A stretch of DNA of 64,000 nucleotides, taken from the NCBI GenBank assembly GCA_030549775.1, contig CM060174.1, positions 92,210,132 through 92,274,131 on the forward strand. The letters are read 5' to 3'. The position numbers and the translations under genes were made by a program. The notes below the pieces were generated by a model, which was given only the letters and a program-made list of their open reading frames with translations, had not been told where the DNA came from and searched no databases. The stretch is from Tamarix chinensis (Eukaryota; Streptophyta; Magnoliopsida; Caryophyllales; Tamaricaceae). Positions within the stretch are counted from its first letter, which is position 1, and each line of letters begins with the position of its first letter. Below are positions 23,593-34,750 of the stretch, one piece after another.

Positions 23593-25159
23593 TCATTCAA
23601 CTTGTACCCAGATTCCTTCACTTGGAATACCTGCATAGACAAGGAAGAGCATATGATACTCAGTAGGAGCTAGTTTTGTAGAACTAGCCGCTTTCACTTG
23701 AATATGTTACATGGAGTCGGGCTTCTGTAACACATTTAGCTCTTCCACATTGAGTTCTAGCAATTTTTTGATCGTAGGTGAAATCATTATCACCTTGATT
23801 GCACTAGGATTAGCTTTCCCGTTTATTGAGCATTTAACGGTGACTGACTCCCTGTAATTGATTTTTGTTTGATTAGTAGAACTTGGAGATGAAATCTTAG
23901 GACGAAGGTGAGACACTTTGATCCAAGTAAGAAGGCAACAATGCTTGTAGGCTGTATTTTGTTGGGAATTATCAAACTCATGAGGATTGTTAACCCTCCA
24001 TCCGCAACTATTATGGAGTACCTTGCCAAAATTGTCGTGGAGTGGTACATCCTCGGTATATTTGTCCCATTTTGAAGCCTTGAACCCATTGGTGCATCGG
24101 GCCTATAGATTAGGGGTTCAAGAACTGGATTACGTCCAAGTTGCCAAACTGTACAACTAGACCTAGCCCTGTTGATAATCAATATGTTTCCATTATTCTG
24201 TAATAGCATATCACCCATGGCCCTAGCCAGAGGCATAATCTCCATAACCCATTGTCGGTTTGGGTCATTTATCTTGATACAGGCGCATTTATCAAGCGCT
24301 GTATTGAACTCCCCCTTTTGTGCGTTTGTGAAGGAGCCTCTTGCAGCTCCTCCACATACCAAAAACCTCAGCCTCGATTGCTGTTTCATTGCTATCTAAA
24401 TTCTTCAAAGGTAGCAACATTGTTGACCCGGTGCTTGGAATGATAGAGTATGATCTTACAATTGTATCTTTGGTATGATAGAATAAAATGGCCAAATAAC
24501 TGGCAAAAATGAATAGGTTATCATTTATGTTGAGGAAGACAAAGCGTAATGTTTATTTTCTTCTCCAAGGTTGGTGATGTTGGCTAGAAATGGCAAGTTG
24601 TATAGGTTTTGAGCAACACCATTGCTCTTAGGATAAAACTCGTAATTAAACTAGTTGGTTGTGCCAATGTTAATCATCTTGCCATCAGGAGCATATGATT
24701 GGTAGCATATCATCGATGATGTAACAATTGGGATCCAATCTCTTGCCAATCACATTTTCCCTTATTATATGGTTTGAAGACCTTAACCACTTTGTCGCCA
24801 ACGTGAAATCCTCTAGATTGTACCGACTACCCATTTGAAAATGTGACATCAAAAGAACACCGGCCATTGTTAAGGATTTCAAGCGGACAATATGTATTGT
24901 GGAGAACATTGCCCTCAATAGAGTGTGTAGTGTGCTTCATGTCTAGGTTTGTAGGACTTATGCTTAAAGGGCCGAATTCAGTATAGTCGATGATGACAAT
25001 GTGATCAGGATGAAGGAGTTGCATTTGCATTGCTGAGATGCCTATACTCTTATGTAGGAGTTGCCACTATCCACCTTCGGTGGTAGAGATAAAGGACGAA
25101 GTGTGTGCGAGGAAGAGGAAAAGGATGAGGAAGAGAGCAATAAAATGTGCTTCTAGCAT
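23593..25159 (-). pseudogene. Glyoxal-oxidase-like (GLOX) pseudogene
   Basis: The minus strand reads from a start codon at 25159-25157 through a hydrophobic leader (FIALFLILFLFLAHTSS), an immediate stop after TEGG, then WQLLHKSIGISAMQMQLLH, the family's N-terminal block, and on to a C-terminus YAGIPSEGIWVQVE before TGA at 23595-23593. In between are frameshifts, in-frame stops (for example after the PDSM block) and small deletions. Pieces such as IPRMYHSTTILARYS keep the Tyr-His copper-ligand motif of the galactose-oxidase/GLOX family. It is a clear paralogue of the gene at 55047-56954, with the same single-exon layout and similar length (about 1.57 kb against about 1.65 kb without the MITE). 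A functional product is not possible from this copy. It shows the undamaged C-terminal residues missing from the other gene. Confidence 0.9.
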
Positions 25160-25326
25160 AAATGAAAAGTGACTTAAAGATAGGAGAGGTGGTTGGTTTG
25201 TTGGAATAATTTGGTTATGGTTGGGTTGAGTCTTAGGTTATGTTGATGATCTTCATATGCATTTTGTTGAGGAAGGGTTGGGCTAAGTGGGGGGCGTACA
25301 GAATGCTGTAGAGTGTACATGTAAAT

Positions 25327-28300
25327 TGTACCACTCCAAGATTTATTATTATTATTATTATTATTTTTTTATTAATTTTTGTAGAAGCTAATAATAAAAT
25401 AATTGGACGTTATAGTCATACCTAATATAAGTCTGGCATATCATACCATTCTCGTACAAAGTTTGAGGCAAAATATAATGACAATTTAAATAAGATAAAG
25501 AGGGAACAATTAGAATTTCATAGAACAAAGATGATGGTTTAGAGATAAGCTCCTAGTATAATGTGAATCAAAATATAATAAAATAGAACCTATGAAACTA
25601 AGAGTTTGTAAGGTATTTGGACAAAAACGCTAACTACCTGATATCCTAGGCTCTATGGTCACAACCCAATAATAAATCACACTTCCACAAGCACAACATC
25701 AAAGTCGATAAAATTTTTGAGTTGGTCATCAAATACATGCATGTTAACAACATAATCGTCTATTGATGGGAATAAGTAAGATCCATGAAAATGACAATCA
25801 ATACTTGCTTAATGAGTAAGGTAACAAATATATATTAATAGGGTAAAACATGCAACACATATGACCACCTTGGAGGAAGAAATTACATAAGTGTGCGACA
25901 CATGATTGAGAACTACTAAAGATACAACCATATTAATGATCCAATCATTGAAACCATCTCGTTAACATTGAGGTCTAGGAATTGATAGTAACAATACTCT
26001 CTCTTTTCTCCATAGAGGGGGAAAGATAGTTAATCTCATTGTTACTCTTACATCCATGATAAAACATATATTAGTCACTATTAAACTTTTAATTCTTAAT
26101 TATGCATACTCCTTATAGGCTGATGGATTGGTTGGATAGAGTATACTAGGGTTCTTTGATTTTATTTAGACCATGCAATTAATTTCAATAATTTCAAAGT
26201 ACTTGATTATGACTCGTGTTTTCTTCCGCTTTAAGTATTAATTATTGGTCCCTTAATTAACAATTAGCACATATCAAAAGCATTACTCGAGTTACTTAGG
26301 TCATTGTACTTTTACTTTTATTATTATTGACTTATTATGAGATAAGTTGCTTATCATGATCTCCGGTTATTATAAATGTATTCCAACAATTGATAACATC
26401 CAACACTTGAAGTGTATCACTAATAATACATTGAACATGGTATAAGAGTAAGGCATGGCATAAGTATAAACTATTAAATACATAAGGGAATCTTTCACGA
26501 GGTAAAAATACTATAATATACTTATAAACTCTAATTTTACAAATACACCATAACTTCATCTATAAAGCTTTCCAACTCAAAATTTAACACACAAACCTAA
26601 AGTAATATTAAAAACATTATGTCTAAAAATCATGCCTTAACTTTGAATTTTCACACATAAAATATAGATGTTAGCTTTTTGGTTATTACTTTCAAATTAA
26701 AAATTTTCTCATAAATTCATACCTTATGCTACTTATAATTTATTAAGAAAATTCACAAATCATTATATTTATATTTTTGTCCATATATAACCTCTTCAAT
26801 AGCCAAATTTTTAGATATGACCAAAAAGATCAAAATGCCATTAGTTCACCTTAGCGCCTCTAATTTAACTATTTTCATAACTTAAGTTATAATCATCGAA
26901 AACCTAACATTTTTGTATATCAATTTTGTTGTAAAAATATCAAGGAATACAAAGACATTTATTTCCTCCAAATACTTACAAAAGGACAATCTTACCCCTA
27001 TGACCGAGACTCCCCAAAATTTTATTCAATTGTACAAGTCTCCAAAGCTTACCAACTTTACGCACACCCTCCATTTATATTATTTTCATCGTAAAAATAT
27101 AATTTTCCAAAATTAAAGTAATCCACAACGCCACAATGGACATGTTGTAGAGACTCTCCAAAGACATAAAATTCCCAAAATTTGAGATTTCAACATAATG
27201 CACCAATTACTATACTTAGATATATTTTAATCTACTCATCTCAAGACTTAAACATATTATATAATATACTATATGCTTAATATTTTATTGCAAAGTCTAG
27301 CAAGACATAAAATATGACTACTTTTCATAAAAAATACAGAACTATAAAACAAGGTATTTTACCAAATAATACATAGATATAAATTTAAGATGAAGCCTAA
27401 CATGATTTCTGGCATGAAATACAAAAATCACACAAATCAACATATAAACACAAAGCCCCAAACTAGAGATATATATTGTTTATTGGAGCTTCTCCGGTCT
27501 TTTAGCATAAAAATAATCCTAGGCTCCTTCCATCCTTTAATCACCTAAAATAATAAAATCAAAAGTTAGACAAAGGGAAATACATGGGTCAGAAGAGAAA
27601 AAAATAATCAAAAGAGGTGATAATAACCCCTTAGAATTTGAAAATGGGAGCTTGAGAAACCTTCACCAATTTATGGCATTAACTCTTTTTTGCTTAAAGA
27701 CAAGCACTAAAGAGTTAAACTTAAGATTTTGGAAGTAAGACGATGAAGGAAAAAGAAGAAGCTGGACAAGGGGCTCGACACTAAGGAGACAAATAAGAAC
27801 AAATTCAAGCAAGACAAGAGGAGATGGGAGAAGAGAGAGTAAAGTAGGATGAAGAACATTGGTTAAGTGTGAAAATGATCAACCAAGGGCATACCCCCTT
27901 AAGGTTGCCGACAACGGTCAAGAGAGAGAGGGAAGAATTAGATGGAAATGTTGCTTGCATGTAAGATGAGTGATGGGTATAGGTAAGAGAAAGTGTAAGA
28001 GAGTTGGCGGATGGTGAAGTAGATGATTATGGTTAGATTATTGGTTGAATGCACAAGTATCGTGTGAGATTTGATTATGGGGTGTGGGAAAGCCAGATTT
28101 TCAAAGTTCTTATGTCTAAGAAAGTTAACGATGGTAGAAAATAGTTTAGCTAGGGTAAAAAGTCCAATAAATGATTAAAAAAAATAATTCCCCAAAATCG
28201 TGAAAAAGTAAGGAAATGTGAGAAATTAATTTAGGAACTCAAATATATAAAAATATTGGACATAAACATTGATTTGAGGTAAAAAGAAAATATGAATATC

Positions 28301-28586
28301 CATAATGGTGAAAATCGCTTAGCATCGGTTGATCGAAAGAGGCCGACAATCGGCCATCGGAGCCCGAGACGATAGGAATTTTAGGCGCTGCTGGTTGGTT
28401 GATTGAAGGTAAGGCCTGATCAACCAATCGTTAGATGAAATGAAAATTAGGATTTCAAAGGGCAGAAAGGTAAAAATTAGGGTTTGCGAGGTATGGATGA
28501 ATTATCCATACAAGGTTTAAGGGTTATAGATAATATTATGAAACTAATCACCTAGAAATCAATGTTAGAAAATTTGGAGTATTACA
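25327..28586. mobile_element. Solo-type LTR D
   Basis: It begins TGTACCACTCCAAGATTT and ends GGAGTATTACA, flanked by TAAAT (25322-25326) and TAAAC (28587-28591), a 4/5 match for a 5-bp target duplication. The 3.26-kb body is AT-rich and non-coding, with a short ATT microsatellite near its start (25342-25372) and a purine-rich stretch at 27.6-28.0 kb, as in the other LTRs. It lies about 170 bp upstream of the GLOX pseudogene start. Confidence 0.7.
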
Positions 28587-28591
28587 TAAAC

Positions 28592-29362
28592 ATTTAATTG
28601 ATTCGATTCAATACAAGATACATGCATTTCCCTTTATGGTTGGTGTATTTGATGTCATTTTGAGAATAAAGGGTTCAAAGTTTCCTTATAATATAGTGTT
28701 CACTGATTGAATATCTGATAATTTTTTTTAGATATTTGAAACTTTTGATCGGATCATAAATAATATCTAAAAGTTTTAATTAAATCAAAATATTAGAAAG
28801 AGAAAAAATTATACAATCAGTGAATAATAAATCGATTCAATTTACACCAACATAATAATAATTTGATTCTAGTCTTAACTTATATCATATCCAACAAATA
28901 ATTTTGAAATCTCTAATAATACTTAGATCCCTAACAAAAATAAAAATTAAGAAATACAAAATGTTACATCAATAAATAAAATAAACAATCCAATAATAAA
29001 TTGTGATATACATATGTGATTATATGTATTAAAAAGTATGCAACAGACAAATTTTTTTTATTATAAATATATGTGTTTATTTATATAATTTGTCACATTA
29101 GATATTCGATTTAATTAACTTTTTGTTAATTGGATTGATTATTTGGCTTAAAAAAATATTGATTAATTATTTTATTTTACTTAGATTGGCTCATATAAAC
29201 ATCCCCACATCTTTAACTTTTAAAGTTCAATTTGATAGTGTAAATGATAAATTAATGTACTAAATAAAATAATGCTTAGTTTTATTTAAAATGTTTGTAA
29301 TTAACAAAACGACTAATCTATATGCCATGTGATGCATGGGCGCTTTAAAATTGATATACTTA
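28592..29362. other. AT-rich spacer with dispersed-repeat similarity
   Basis: No gene. The segments near 28700-28850 and 29100-29210 resemble, in order and wording (GATATTTGAAACTTTTG..., TTAATTGGATTGATTATTTGG), parts of 35800-36300. This suggests two decayed copies of one non-coding mobile sequence. Ends are not resolved. Confidence 0.35.
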
Positions 29363-29615
29363 GGGCATGTTTTTTAAAGCTTATTTTTGATGATATGATA
29401 TGATATGATTAAAATTTTTTAATGAGTTATTATATCTTTTTTACTATTATTAATGTTATAATTATTATTTTTTCAATTAGTATTACTACTATTGTCATCA
29501 TTACCGTTATTTTTATGATTAATTTTATATTTATTTTATTATTGTCCAAACTTTGATGATCTGATCTAAGCCAATTTGATTTGATAAGCTATAATAAGTT
29601 GAGGACAACATATCC
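29363..29615. mobile_element. MITE-like element, TA-flanked
   Basis: The left end GGGCATGTTTTTTAAAGCTT and the right end (inverted: GGATATGTTGTCCTCAACTT) form imperfect terminal repeats, with TA on both sides (29361-29362 and 29616-29617). A similar left end (GGATATGTTTTTTATAAAACTT) occurs at 34156. The interior is AT-rich and ATT-repetitive, with no coding capacity. Superfamily uncertain. Confidence 0.45.
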
Positions 29616-29715
29616 TAAAATAAAAGGATGTGAACTTTTGTTAAATACGTGTTAGTTATTTTCTTTGAATGTTGATCACTTAGATATAGGTTATATATAT
29701 AGCAACTCACTTTTG

Positions 29716-29725
29716 TATATAAATA
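29716..29725 (+). promoter_or_regulatory. Candidate TATA box
   Basis: TATATAAATA stands in less repetitive DNA, about 155 bases before the ATG of the candidate first exon at 29881. A transcription start about 30 bases downstream, near 29750, would give a pyrimidine-rich leader of about 130 bases. The motif is common in AT-rich DNA, so this is only suggestive. Confidence 0.25.
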
Positions 29726-29880
29726 ACGGCTTGCCCGCAAATTATATCATGCAATCCGTTGCATAGTTTTGAATTGTGCCACAGGCGACACAGCAACTAA
29801 ATTTTTTTTTTTTCCAGAAATCCTCACGAGCAGTAGTTTATTGTCCACGCCGCCTTCTTCTCTTTCTGCCATTGTTGATT

Positions 29881-29931
29881 ATGCACTCATCGTCATTCAA
29901 TCTGCTAGATCCAAAAGCATACTTAGAACTG
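29881..29931 (+). CDS. Candidate first exon of an unknown gene
   Basis: ATG opens 17 codons (MHSSSFNLLDPKAYLEL) ending exactly at a consensus-like donor (CTG|GTAATC). The surrounding 29.77-29.93 kb is richer in GC than its flanks and contains a polypyrimidine stretch like a plant 5' UTR. No downstream exon could be recognised between here and 38 kb, so this may be a fragment of a captured or decayed gene. A longer open frame (29776-30186) overlaps it in the same frame but runs on into intron-like sequence. Confidence 0.22.
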
Positions 29932-31120
29932 GTAATCCAGAGAGGTGTAATTAACTTTGGAAATCTGATTTGTTCTCTGTCATGTGAAAGATTTTTTCCC
30001 TTGATAATTTACTTTGCTGATATTTTGTATTACTTAGTTTTGCCCCCCCTTTTTTCTGCGATTAATTGGTGGGGTTCGAGTATATTGAAAAAGGAAATTC
30101 AATTTTTTGTGTGTTTCGGTAATATTAGTATCGGTTTTGTTAATAGCTCGAGGTTGAAGAAAAAACTGGCGCCCATAATTAATTGATTACTCTCAAACTT
30201 GGTTTTTAGATATAAGTTAAGCAAATATGTGCCGAGCCTAAATGAAATATGTGTTGAGCCTAAACGTTTTTTCCGTTGAATCTGATTCTTTTAGTTTCAT
30301 GTCATACTTCATGTGTATTGTATATATTATAATTAATTGTATATTGATCATCTCATATTAATTGTATTATATTGCAAACAAATACCTAAATGTTATGACA
30401 ACTTCATGTAATCGGAAGTAGACTATGATGATGAACGAAGTTATTAAGCTTATAACCTTGCCGAACCTGTATTAATTTATTACTGTACCTATATGCAATA
30501 TTTATTGAACTTATATTAAGATTTTGTTGAGTGTATATGAAGTATTTGTTGAACTTTTATCAAAATTTTGTCGAACCTAGTTGAACATAATAATTCCTAT
30601 ATAATGCTATGTGAGTGAGTTATTATTTGTTGAACACAATGGTTATATGAGATGAACCTTCACGCTCAACTTTATGAGCCTAATTATTAAATGATATGAA
30701 TCTAATTGAACATAATAATTTTTGTATAATGTAGAAAAGTAATTTACATAATAGTATTTTTATGTTAAAAGTATAGCAATATGAGTATCTATTTGTAGAG
30801 AAAAAAAAAGAGTTTTAAATTTTTTTTCCTATATTTGTTTCGTTGAAGTTCTTGAATATGCATATTCTTTATTCTCCTCGTGTATCTAATGAAATTGTAT
30901 CGTGGATAAATAATTTGCGTAATGAGATTATTTATATATATTTACGTTCTAATTGTTTACAGGTTCATGTTAATCGATGTAATTTTTACGCTTATGAACC
31001 AATATATTACATTGTTTTGCAACCTATGGTGAAGATAATCATTCTATTTTTGAACCTGATCGTTTGATTATAGTTTATTGGATGCTGAACATATGTGCTT
31101 TCTTGTTATGAACTTGTGGA
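29932..31120. other. AT-rich spacer, no gene recognised
   Basis: From about 30440 onward, short words such as TTGAACCT, TTGAACTT and GAACATAAT recur irregularly on the plus strand. This low-order repetition continues beyond 31.8 kb. No coding, RNA or mobile-element ends were recognised. Confidence 0.35.
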
Positions 31121-31413
31121 TAAGTCTATAAATGAGCTGAGCCAGTTCAATATTCAGCTTGACTTGTTAAAAGTTCGGTTTGGCTTATTCTTTTAGTTAA
31201 ATGAGCTGAACTTGAGCCACACTTTTGAGCTCATTTATTAAAAGAGCTGAGCTCGAGCTTGAAAAAGTGAGGCTCGGTTCATTTTTTGACTTTGGTTCGT
31301 GAGTTCAGTTCGGCTTGGCTCGTTAAAAGTTTGCTTTTGTTAGTTCGTTTAATTAAATGAGTCGAGTCCGAGTTTAGGGATATTCGACTCGTCTCAGCTC
31401 ATTTATAATCCTA
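31121..31413. mobile_element. hAT-like MITE (GAGCTGAG family)
   Basis: Terminal inverted repeats: left TAAGTCTATAAATGAGCTGA; right end inverted TAGGATTATAAATGAGCTGA. The flanking 8-mers CTTGTGGA (31113-31120) and CTTATAGA (31414-31421) agree at 6 of 8 bases, fitting an old hAT-type 8-bp target duplication. The 293-bp interior is rich in GAGCTCG/GGCTCG words in both orientations and codes for nothing. Confidence 0.7.
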
Positions 31414-31507
31414 CTTATAGATGATATTTTATAAATAAATCATGCCAAATCTACTATTATTGAACATAAGAATTTATTATCATGAATCTAGCTCTCTTGT
31501 ATTATGA

Positions 31508-31811
31508 GTATAGTTTTGAAAATCGGACTGGTAATTGAATCTGTATCATAATTGGTTCATTAATTTAGTGGTTGGACCAGTAGTTTCGACTGTTTGGATC
31601 AGTGGTATATGTTAAGTCAAAAATTATGAAATATAAAAAAATCAAACTACACATAAATTTGACCGACTCCTAATTTTTTTATTGATCGGTGCATCGGTTT
31701 TTACTAGTTCTGAGATTTTGATAATTGATACATAAAATCTAGCCGGTGACCTGATTGATTCGCTGGTTCACCGATCAAACCGTTCTGTCTGGTCTAGTTT
31801 TTAAAACTATG
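31508..31811. mobile_element. MITE-like element with ATTATGA flanks
   Basis: Left end GTATAGTTTTGAAAATCGGA and right end (inverted: ATAGTTTTAAAAACTAGACC) are imperfect inverted repeats. The same 7-mer ATTATGA lies on both sides (31501-31507 and 31812-31818). The interior carries GGTT/ACCGG-rich words in inverted arrangement. Length 304 bp, non-coding. Target-duplication length (7-9 bp) fits hAT or Mutator types. Confidence 0.6.
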
Positions 31812-31818
31812 ATTATGA

Positions 31819-33359
31819 CCCTAATTGCTTTTTAAAGTAACTGCTATTTTATTATATTCTGAACATAATTATTCATGATGACATCTTTACTTGTTTAAAT
31901 CTCAAATGTTAATAGTATGAACCTAGGGGTTTTGTGTTATAAATCTATTTGATTTATGTGATAAACATGTCAGTTGGCCATGTGATTATTATCACAAACC
32001 TATTGAGTTTTCTATAGTGAACATAACATTCACATTGAGCTGTTGCATTTTATTAAATGAACCCGTGTGATTGCTACTATGAAACCCTGCATTTACTATA
32101 ATGAATCTAGCTCTCTTTTATTATGAAACCACTTTAAATGTATAATCATTTAGCCATCTTAACCTAGTTTTTTAATACATTAAACATATTTAATATTTGA
32201 TACATCGAGCATCCGCGTCAAAAATAAAACTTAAAAATTATACAAATGCATGAACCCTATCGTTAAATATAATGAACCTAACTTTTTAATACATTGAACA
32301 TATGTATTAATCATCCTAAACCTAATCAATGTAATAAATGTAACTTAGTACATGTAACTACTTGAACCTACGCATTTAATATAATGATCATGAATGTTGT
32401 GACTTTTAAATGACTAACCTCTGTAGTTTATGTAATAAATATGAACATAAACTTAATTTATATAGCTCTATTAGCTAAGGGAAAACAACTTATTTAATGA
32501 TAATGTAAAATTGTCTTCCAGTAGTACATCTTTACTGCAAATTGTTTTGAGATTCAACTCTATTTGTTTGTTGAATGGATCAAATATCTATATGAATATG
32601 TTGCAATCTTGTACTTATTATAGTAGAAATATGAAATTATGATTTGAATCTTTAATTCATTTTGATAATAGATTGAAATCAAGTTATTCAAGTTTGATGT
32701 GGGTAAAAGAAGAAGAAATCAAATTCATATTAAAAGCAGCTAGTGGAAAAGAGCACTTAAAATATCTTCAATTTTGAAATTTGAATACACTCCAAGAACT
32801 TAAGATTTAAAATTTCAAGTTAATATCAAATTGGAATAAAGGAAATATAATCTGTTGTTGTATTCGGGTATACTTATTTGTTACAAAATGTGATTATGTT
32901 GTCATGATAATAATTAATCAACTATCTTGGTTAAAGATAGGCATTTTTATGATGAAAGAATTTTCCCTCAATTTTTTTTATTACCTTGGTTGTTGAAAAT
33001 TATACTCATTATTAGTGAACTATTTATATTTTAGTGAAAGATATACTCTCTTCGTATAGAAAAAAAATTCATTATATTATTTTCTATACTTTTAAATAAA
33101 ATAAAGTTTATTTTTTTATTTTTATCTTTATTTTTTTAATTATATATATATATTAAATATTTTATTATTTTTTAATAAATGGTGTTAGTGTGTAAAATAA
33201 TATAATAATTTTTTAATACAAAAAGAGTATTCTTTGACGGTAAAAACCAACCTTTTTATGGTTTCCTGCTGAGGAGATTATTGGTGAAATATTAATTCTA
33301 TGTGCCAGGTGTTGTGCAAATTACAATATACGATATTATTTAATCGATCGCTGCATTTT
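31819..33359. other. AT-rich spacer with irregular GAACCTA/GAACATA words
   Basis: Between 31.85 and 32.48 kb the words ATGAACCTA, TTGAACATA and TTTAATATAATGA recur at irregular spacing, giving a degenerate tandem-like texture. From 32.5 to 33.3 kb nothing stands out except A/T homopolymer-rich DNA. No gene. Confidence 0.35.
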
Positions 33360-33367
33360 GTTACTGG

Positions 33368-33823
33368 TAGGGATGGTAACGAAGCTGGTCGGGGTCGGGG
33401 ATTCTATCCCCATCCCCAAATCTGATAAGAAAAATAATCCCCGAATCCGAACTGATCCCCGCGGGGATCAAATCCCCATATCCGACCCGATTCTTGATCT
33501 ATTTCCAATCCCCGACCTTAAAATCCGACCCAATCCCCGAAACTCGACTCTATACTCGATCTCCGAACCTATCCCCGACCCTCAAACCTTATTTTTATAC
33601 TATACTTTTAATTTAAATTTTATAAAAAAATTTATTTATATATTACATATATATAATTATATAGAAATATATAAAAAAATTATTCGGGATGGGTTTGGGG
33701 ATGGGGACCCTAAACCCATCCCCGCCCCGTTCCCGAAAAATCTCCGTTAAAAATCTCGGAATTCAAACTCGAACGAAAAATTTCTGACCGGGTCTCGAAC
33801 CCGCGAAAAAATTGCTATCCCTT
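33368..33823. mobile_element. hAT-like element, TAGGGATGG family
   Basis: Left end TAGGGATGGTAACGAAGC and right end (inverted: AAGGGATAGCAATTTTTT) are imperfect terminal repeats. A perfect 8-bp direct repeat GTTACTGG flanks it (33360-33367 and 33824-33831), as in hAT transposition. The interior is built from CCCCGA/CGGGGAT words. The open frame through it (rich in Ile-Pro-Asp-Pro) is an artefact of this word repetition and not a protein. Length 456 bp. Confidence 0.85.
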
Positions 33824-33831
33824 GTTACTGG

Positions 33832-34155
33832 TAGGCTATAGGGATATTGCGTATGGACCGCAAAATTAGAATTTTACAATCCAAGTTGCAGACAAGTTTT
33901 CAATAAAAAAAGACAGGTGCACCGTTTGCCACCGCTTCTAGTCTAGTTCTCTCGCATCGTCGTCGTGGCTTCCTGCTACTCTTAATCACTATCAATCATT
34001 GAATTATTCTCAAATCCATCGTGTTCCTTCGGTTTGTTTGCCACATCTTGGAATCGGTGGGCGCAGGTGGCAACAGCAACGCTACCCATTTCTTCAACTA
34101 TAATTTAATTGCTCTTTTATTTTACATGACTTTTTTCAAATTTTCAAATTAGTTT
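33832..34155. other. GC-richer spacer, possibly leader-like
   Basis: The stretch 33915-34090 is richer in GC than its surroundings and contains CTTCTAG, TCTCTCGC and TCGTCGTCG words like those of a plant 5' UTR. No start codon with a convincing reading frame follows before the next repeat. Unassigned. Confidence 0.25.
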
Positions 34156-34401
34156 GGATATGTTTTTTATAAAACTTATTTTTACTAAACTGATATAATT
34201 TTATTAGTGTTAACATGATCTAAATTTTTTAGTGCCGATATTATTATTATTATTAATATTCTTATCTAATAAATAATATTAACTAATAAAAATATTATTA
34301 TTATCATCGTCATCATCAAATGTTAGTTATAATTCATAAAAATAATATTAATTGGCGATAATTTCAAAAAATTAGCATTAATTGAAAATAATAATAATAT
34401 T

Positions 34402-34434
<33 letters not shown>

Positions 34435-34750
34435 GTCGTCCTCGTTGTGTAATATTAGTTGTAATTAATAAAAATAGTATTAATTAATGATGAATTAAAA
34501 AATCATATTTATTGAAAAAACTAATAATAATAATAAATTTGAAAAAAATAATATTAAATTATTAATGTTAATAATAATAGTAATAGTAATTACTGATTAA
34601 ATTAATTAATTATCATTAATACTTATTATTTATAATAATAATAATGATATTATTATGGTGATTTGATCTAAGTTCATTAGTGTTGATCTAATTTGCTATG
34701 ACATAATCTAATTTTGTAAGTCGTAAAAATGATTCGAGAAAAACAAGGTC
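34156..34750. mobile_element. MITE-like element carrying ATT/ATC microsatellites
   Basis: Left end GGATATGTTTTTTATAAAAC and right end (inverted: GACCTTGTTTTTCTCGAATC) form an imperfect inverted repeat of about 40 bp. The left end matches the element at 29363-29615. The interior consists largely of ATT- and ATC-type triplet repeats. No target duplication could be confirmed. Confidence 0.4.
34402..34434. repeat. (ATC)11 microsatellite
   Basis: Eleven uninterrupted ATC units are followed by GTCGTCCTCGT. They lie within the MITE-like element at 34.2-34.75 kb. Confidence 0.9.

Noticed and set aside
29776..30186. A 136-codon plus-strand frame
   Set aside because: Composition changes after about 29931 to intron-like T-rich DNA and nothing in it is recognised; only the short exon-like start was kept as a weak candidate.
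33358..33750. A 130-codon frame rich in Ile, Pro and Asp
   Set aside because: It is contained almost entirely in the word-repeat interior of an hAT-like element bounded by a perfect 8-bp duplication.
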